DNA from: an uncultured Clostridia bacterium
GTDB lineage: Bacteria; Bacillota_A; Clostridia; Oscillospirales; Ruminococcaceae
Assembly: GCA_947169455.1 (NCBI GenBank)
Contig: CAMVPV010000037.1
Span: forward strand, 1 to 8,606
Direction of reading: 5' to 3'
Length of the DNA stretch: 8,606 bases
The translations under genes were made by a program, and so were the position numbers. The notes under the pieces were generated by a model. The model saw only the letters and a program-made list of their open reading frames with translations, was not told where the DNA came from and searched no databases. Each line of letters begins with the position of its first letter. The first letter of the stretch is position 1. Below are positions 6,490 through 8,606 of the stretch, in pieces.

Positions 6490-6518
6490 TTGACAAATTG
6501 CGGGAAAAATTGTATAAT
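6490..6518 (+). promoter_or_regulatory. Consensus sigma-A promoter of rnpB
   Basis: TTGACA (6490-6495) and TATAAT (6513-6518) are both perfect consensus boxes, separated by 17 bp. The predicted start at about 6525-6526 coincides with the first base of the P1 helix of the RNase P RNA, as expected for a highly transcribed stable RNA. Confidence 0.93.
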
Positions 6519-6525
6519 ATGATTT

Positions 6526-6906
6526 GCGAGTAAGCTGTGCGGTTGAACGCTTATGCGTTAGGAAAGTCCGGGCATCACAGAGCAGGATAGCTGCTAACGG
6601 CAGCCGAGGGCGACCTCAGAGCAAGTGCAGCAGAGATATACCGCCTGCTTCGGCAGGTAAGGGTGGAAAGGCGGGGTAAGAGCCCACCGGCGCGCGGGAG
6701 ACCGCACGGCCATGTAAACCTTATCCGATGCAACGTCTGTTTGGTACGGTCCGTCAATGTCTGCTCGGCAGGCGTACCGTAATGACGGCTAAAGCCGGTC
6801 GGCGACGATCGGGGTCTGCTCAGGCAGACCTGTCCCGTTCTTATGAGCGGGACGCTCAGATAGATTTCCGCACACGACAAAACCCGGCTTACAGGCTTAG
6901 TCGCAT
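6526..6906 (+). ncRNA. rnpB: RNase P RNA component, type A-like
   Basis: This is the catalytic RNA of RNase P, which trims 5' leaders from precursor tRNAs. The universally conserved 5' core is present (GGAAAGTCCGGGC at 6561-6573, then CACAGAGCAGGATAG), as is the 3' core ACAAAACCCGGCTTACAG (about 6877-6894) that pairs with it as helix P4. The specificity-domain stretch GGGTGGAAAGGCGGGGTAAG followed by AGCCCACCGG resembles the type A form found in Clostridia rather than the Bacillus type B. GGT at 6743-6745 in TTTGGTACGG is the likely tRNA CCA-binding element. The terminal P1 helix pairs GCGAGTAAGC (6526-6535) with GCTTAGTCGC (6895-6904), with one mismatch. UUCG- and UCAG-capped hairpins are visible at about 6645-6658 and 6813-6830. 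Total length is about 380 nt, close to the usual size. Exact ends are inferred from the promoter and P1. Confidence 0.96.
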
Positions 6907-6911
6907 TGAAT

Positions 6912-6935
6912 GGGCTGCTCGTCAGCCCGTTTTTT
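6912..6935 (+). terminator. Rho-independent terminator of rnpB
   Basis: The stem GGGCTG / CAGCCC (6912-6917, 6923-6928) with loop CTCGT is followed by G and six T residues. It lies 7 bp beyond the P1 helix of the RNase P RNA and 52 bp before sufC. Confidence 0.88.
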
Positions 6936-6987
6936 ATGAATATATCAGTCGTTACCGACAGATAATAATATATCGGAGTTGATAAAA

Positions 6988-7713
6988 ATGCTTGAACTGC
7001 AAAACATATCCTTCAGCGCCGAAAATAACGGCAGCAACAAGGAGATCATCAGGAACATCAGCCTTAAAACGGCTGACAACAAGTTCGTTGTGATAACCGG
7101 ACCCAACGGCGGCGGAAAATCCACCCTCGCAAAGATAATCGCCGGCATAGAAAAGCCGGATTCCGGAAGGATAATCTACAACGGCGAGGATATTACCGAA
7201 CTCAACATCACCGAAAGGGCGCGCAAGGGCATAGGCTTTGCGTTTCAGCAGCCCGTGCGCTTCAAGGGGATAACCGTTCACGACCTTCTCAGGATAGCTT
7301 CCGGGAAGAGCATCAGCACTTCCGAAGCCTGTGAACTGCTTTCCGAAGTGGGTCTGTGTGCCCGCGATTATATCAGCAGGGAAGTGAATTCATCGCTTTC
7401 GGGCGGAGAGCTCAAGCGCATAGAGATAGCGACCGTGCTCGCTCGCGACCCCGGACTTGCCGTGTTCGATGAGCCCGAGGCAGGAATAGACCTGTGGAGC
7501 TTCCGCAATCTCATCAGCATATTCGAGCGTATGAGGGAGCGCAGCGGACGTTCGATAATCGTTATTTCGCATCAGGAGCGCATACTCAACATTGCGGATG
7601 AGATAATAGTTATCAGGGACGGCACCGTAGATAAGAGCGGCAGCAAGGAAGAGATATACAACTGCGTGGTCGGCACCGATTCGGTAGCCGATGCCTGCGA
7701 GAAGATAAAGTGA
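6988..7713 (+). CDS. sufC: Fe-S cluster assembly ATPase SufC
   Basis: This 241-residue soluble ABC-type ATPase drives Fe-S cluster assembly on the SufB/SufD-type scaffold. ABC motifs are complete: Walker A GPNGGGKST (38-46), Q-loop Gln87-Gln88, signature LSGGELKR (137-144), Walker B LAVFDEP (157-163) and H-loop His185 in ISHQ. The combination of SGGELKR with FDEPEAGID is SufC-like, differing from transporter ATPases. The ATG at 6988 is chosen because GGAG lies at 6975-6978, nine bases upstream; the in-frame TTG at 6979 directly abuts that site and cannot use it. The sufB-like gene follows after 13 bp with its ribosome site overlapping the sufC stop, so the two are co-translated. No consensus promoter is seen in the 52 bp after the rnpB terminator; a weak AT-rich -10 near 6963-6971 or readthrough from rnpB are possible. 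Confidence 0.93.
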   Translation: MLELQNISFSAENNGSNKEIIRNISLKTADNKFVVITGPNGGGKSTLAKIIAGIEKPDSGRIIYNGEDITELNITERARKGIGFAFQQPVRFKGITVHDLLRIASGKSISTSEACELLSEVGLCARDYISREVNSSLSGGELKRIEIATVLARDPGLAVFDEPEAGIDLWSFRNLISIFERMRERSGRSIIVISHQERILNIADEIIVIRDGTVDKSGSKEEIYNCVVGTDSVADACEKIK

Positions 7714-7726
7714 GGAGGTGCGGGAA

Positions 7727-8606
7727 ATGGTTAAGCTCGATCCGGTACAGAAAAGGCTCATGCAGGAGGTCGCTGACCTTCACGAAATACCCGAGGGCGC
7801 GTATAATTTCCGCGCGAACGGAGGTCTTGCAGGCAGAAATACAACCGCAGAGATAGATATCCGCACCAAAGAGGATGTCAGCGGGATAGATATCTTCATC
7901 AAGGACGGCACGAAGAACCAGAGCGTGCATATCCCCGTTGTGCTCAGCGAGAGCGGTCTGAAAGAGACAGTGTATAATGATTTTCACGTCGGCGAGAACT
8001 GCGACGTGCTGATAGTCGCCGGCTGCGGGATAGACAACTGCGGAACGCAGGATTCCGAGCACGACGGAGTACACACGTTCTATATCGGGAAGAACTCAAA
8101 GGTACGCTATGTAGAGAAGCATTACGGCTCCGGCGAGGGAACAGGAAAGCGCATACTCAATCCCGAAACGAAGGTATTTCTCGATGAGGGCAGCACCATG
8201 GAAATGGAAATGGTGCAGATAAAGGGCGTGGATTCCACCTGCCGCACCACCACAGCCGAGCTGAAAGCGGACGCTAAGCTCGTGGTGCGCGAGAGGCTTA
8301 TGACGCACGGAACACAGCGCGCAGACAGCATATACAACGTTTCGCTGAACGGCGACGGTTCAAGTGCGGATGTGGTATCGCGTTCGGTAGCACGCGATGA
8401 TTCATACCAGAAGCTTGATCTGTGCATAAAGGGCAATGCCGAGTGCAGCGGTCATACCGAGTGCGATTCTATCATAATGGATAACGGAAAGATACTCGCG
8501 GTGCCGTCGCTGGAGGCGGATAATGTGAACGCGCAGCTCGTACATGAGGCGGCTATCGGGAAGATCGCAGGCGAGCAGCTCATCAAGCTGATGACCCTCG
8601 GCCTTA
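7727..8606 (+). CDS. sufB: SufB/SufD-family Fe-S assembly scaffold (3' end outside window)
   Basis: This is the scaffold partner of SufC, on which Fe-S clusters are built. The frame is open from the ATG at 7727 to the window edge (293 residues). A near-perfect AGGAGG at 7713-7718, overlapping the sufC stop, sets the start. Family features are GCGIDNCGTQDSEHDGVHTF (99-118, with Cys100, Cys105, His112), CSGHTECD (240-247), AVPSLEAD (268-275 or just before) and the near-terminal LVHEAAIGKIAGEQL, which corresponds to the conserved H-E-A-x-x-x-K-I block of SufB. By that motif the protein is close to its C-terminus at the edge. It is shorter than SufB of E. coli and lacks its long N-terminal region. 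A short SufB next to SufC alone resembles the two-component minimal SUF-like (SMS) systems of anaerobes. It could equally be named SufD or SufBD. Confidence 0.92.
   Translation, partial: MVKLDPVQKRLMQEVADLHEIPEGAYNFRANGGLAGRNTTAEIDIRTKEDVSGIDIFIKDGTKNQSVHIPVVLSESGLKETVYNDFHVGENCDVLIVAGCGIDNCGTQDSEHDGVHTFYIGKNSKVRYVEKHYGSGEGTGKRILNPETKVFLDEGSTMEMEMVQIKGVDSTCRTTTAELKADAKLVVRERLMTHGTQRADSIYNVSLNGDGSSADVVSRSVARDDSYQKLDLCIKGNAECSGHTECDSIIMDNGKILAVPSLEADNVNAQLVHEAAIGKIAGEQLIKLMTLGL

Noticed and set aside
6575..6982. Open frames on both strands inside rnpB
   Set aside because: The stretch is clearly RNase P RNA with its own promoter and terminator; the frames are incidental.
1..8606. CRISPR arrays, insertion sequences, prophage or tRNA genes
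   Set aside because: None were seen: there are no spaced short repeats, terminal inverted repeats, transposase motifs or tRNA folds.

Overview
The window looks like chromosomal core sequence from an anaerobic gut-type Clostridia, probably Ruminococcus or a close relative. That placement is an inference. It rests on genes of roughly 50% GC separated by AT-rich spacers, strong Firmicutes-type Shine-Dalgarno sites and sigma-A promoters, an RNase P RNA resembling bacterial type A, a two-gene SufC/SufB iron-sulfur module, and the style of the metal-uptake lipoprotein. No mobile element, CRISPR array, phage gene or tRNA was seen.

Layout: (1) Positions 1-332 hold the 3' end of a HAD-family hydrolase gene on the + strand. 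(2) Positions 3361-354 (- strand) hold a compact four-gene metal operon: a Fur-family regulator, a metal-binding lipoprotein, an ABC ATPase and an ABC permease. It has its own sigma-A promoter, and a 14-bp sequence is repeated exactly, 24 bp apart, at its transcription start. (3) Positions 3362-3739 form a divergent intergenic region with two strong back-to-back promoters and an orphan + strand terminator-like hairpin. (4) Positions 3740-5654 hold a long coiled-coil protein gene with three 49-residue repeats and a distinct C-terminal domain that I do not recognise. A net one-base frameshift breaks it right after the third repeat. (5) After a good terminator come an AlkD-like DNA alkylation repair gene (5723-6415) and then an 18-bp palindrome. 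(6) rnpB, the RNase P RNA, lies at about 6526-6906 with a perfect consensus promoter and an intrinsic terminator. (7) sufC and sufB-like genes start at 6988; the second runs off the window end.

How the genes work together: the regulator most likely senses the metal that the adjacent ABC system imports (zinc or manganese), giving a self-regulated uptake operon. SufC and SufB form an ATPase/scaffold pair that assembles Fe-S clusters. The hydrolase, the repair protein, RNase P RNA and the coiled-coil protein appear to be separate units.

The least explained part is the coiled-coil gene: its promoter and codon choice suggest high expression, it has regular heptad-based repeats and an unidentified C-terminal domain, and it carries an apparently recent frameshift. 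The candidate operator repeats and the orphan terminator in the intergenic region are the next most interesting items.
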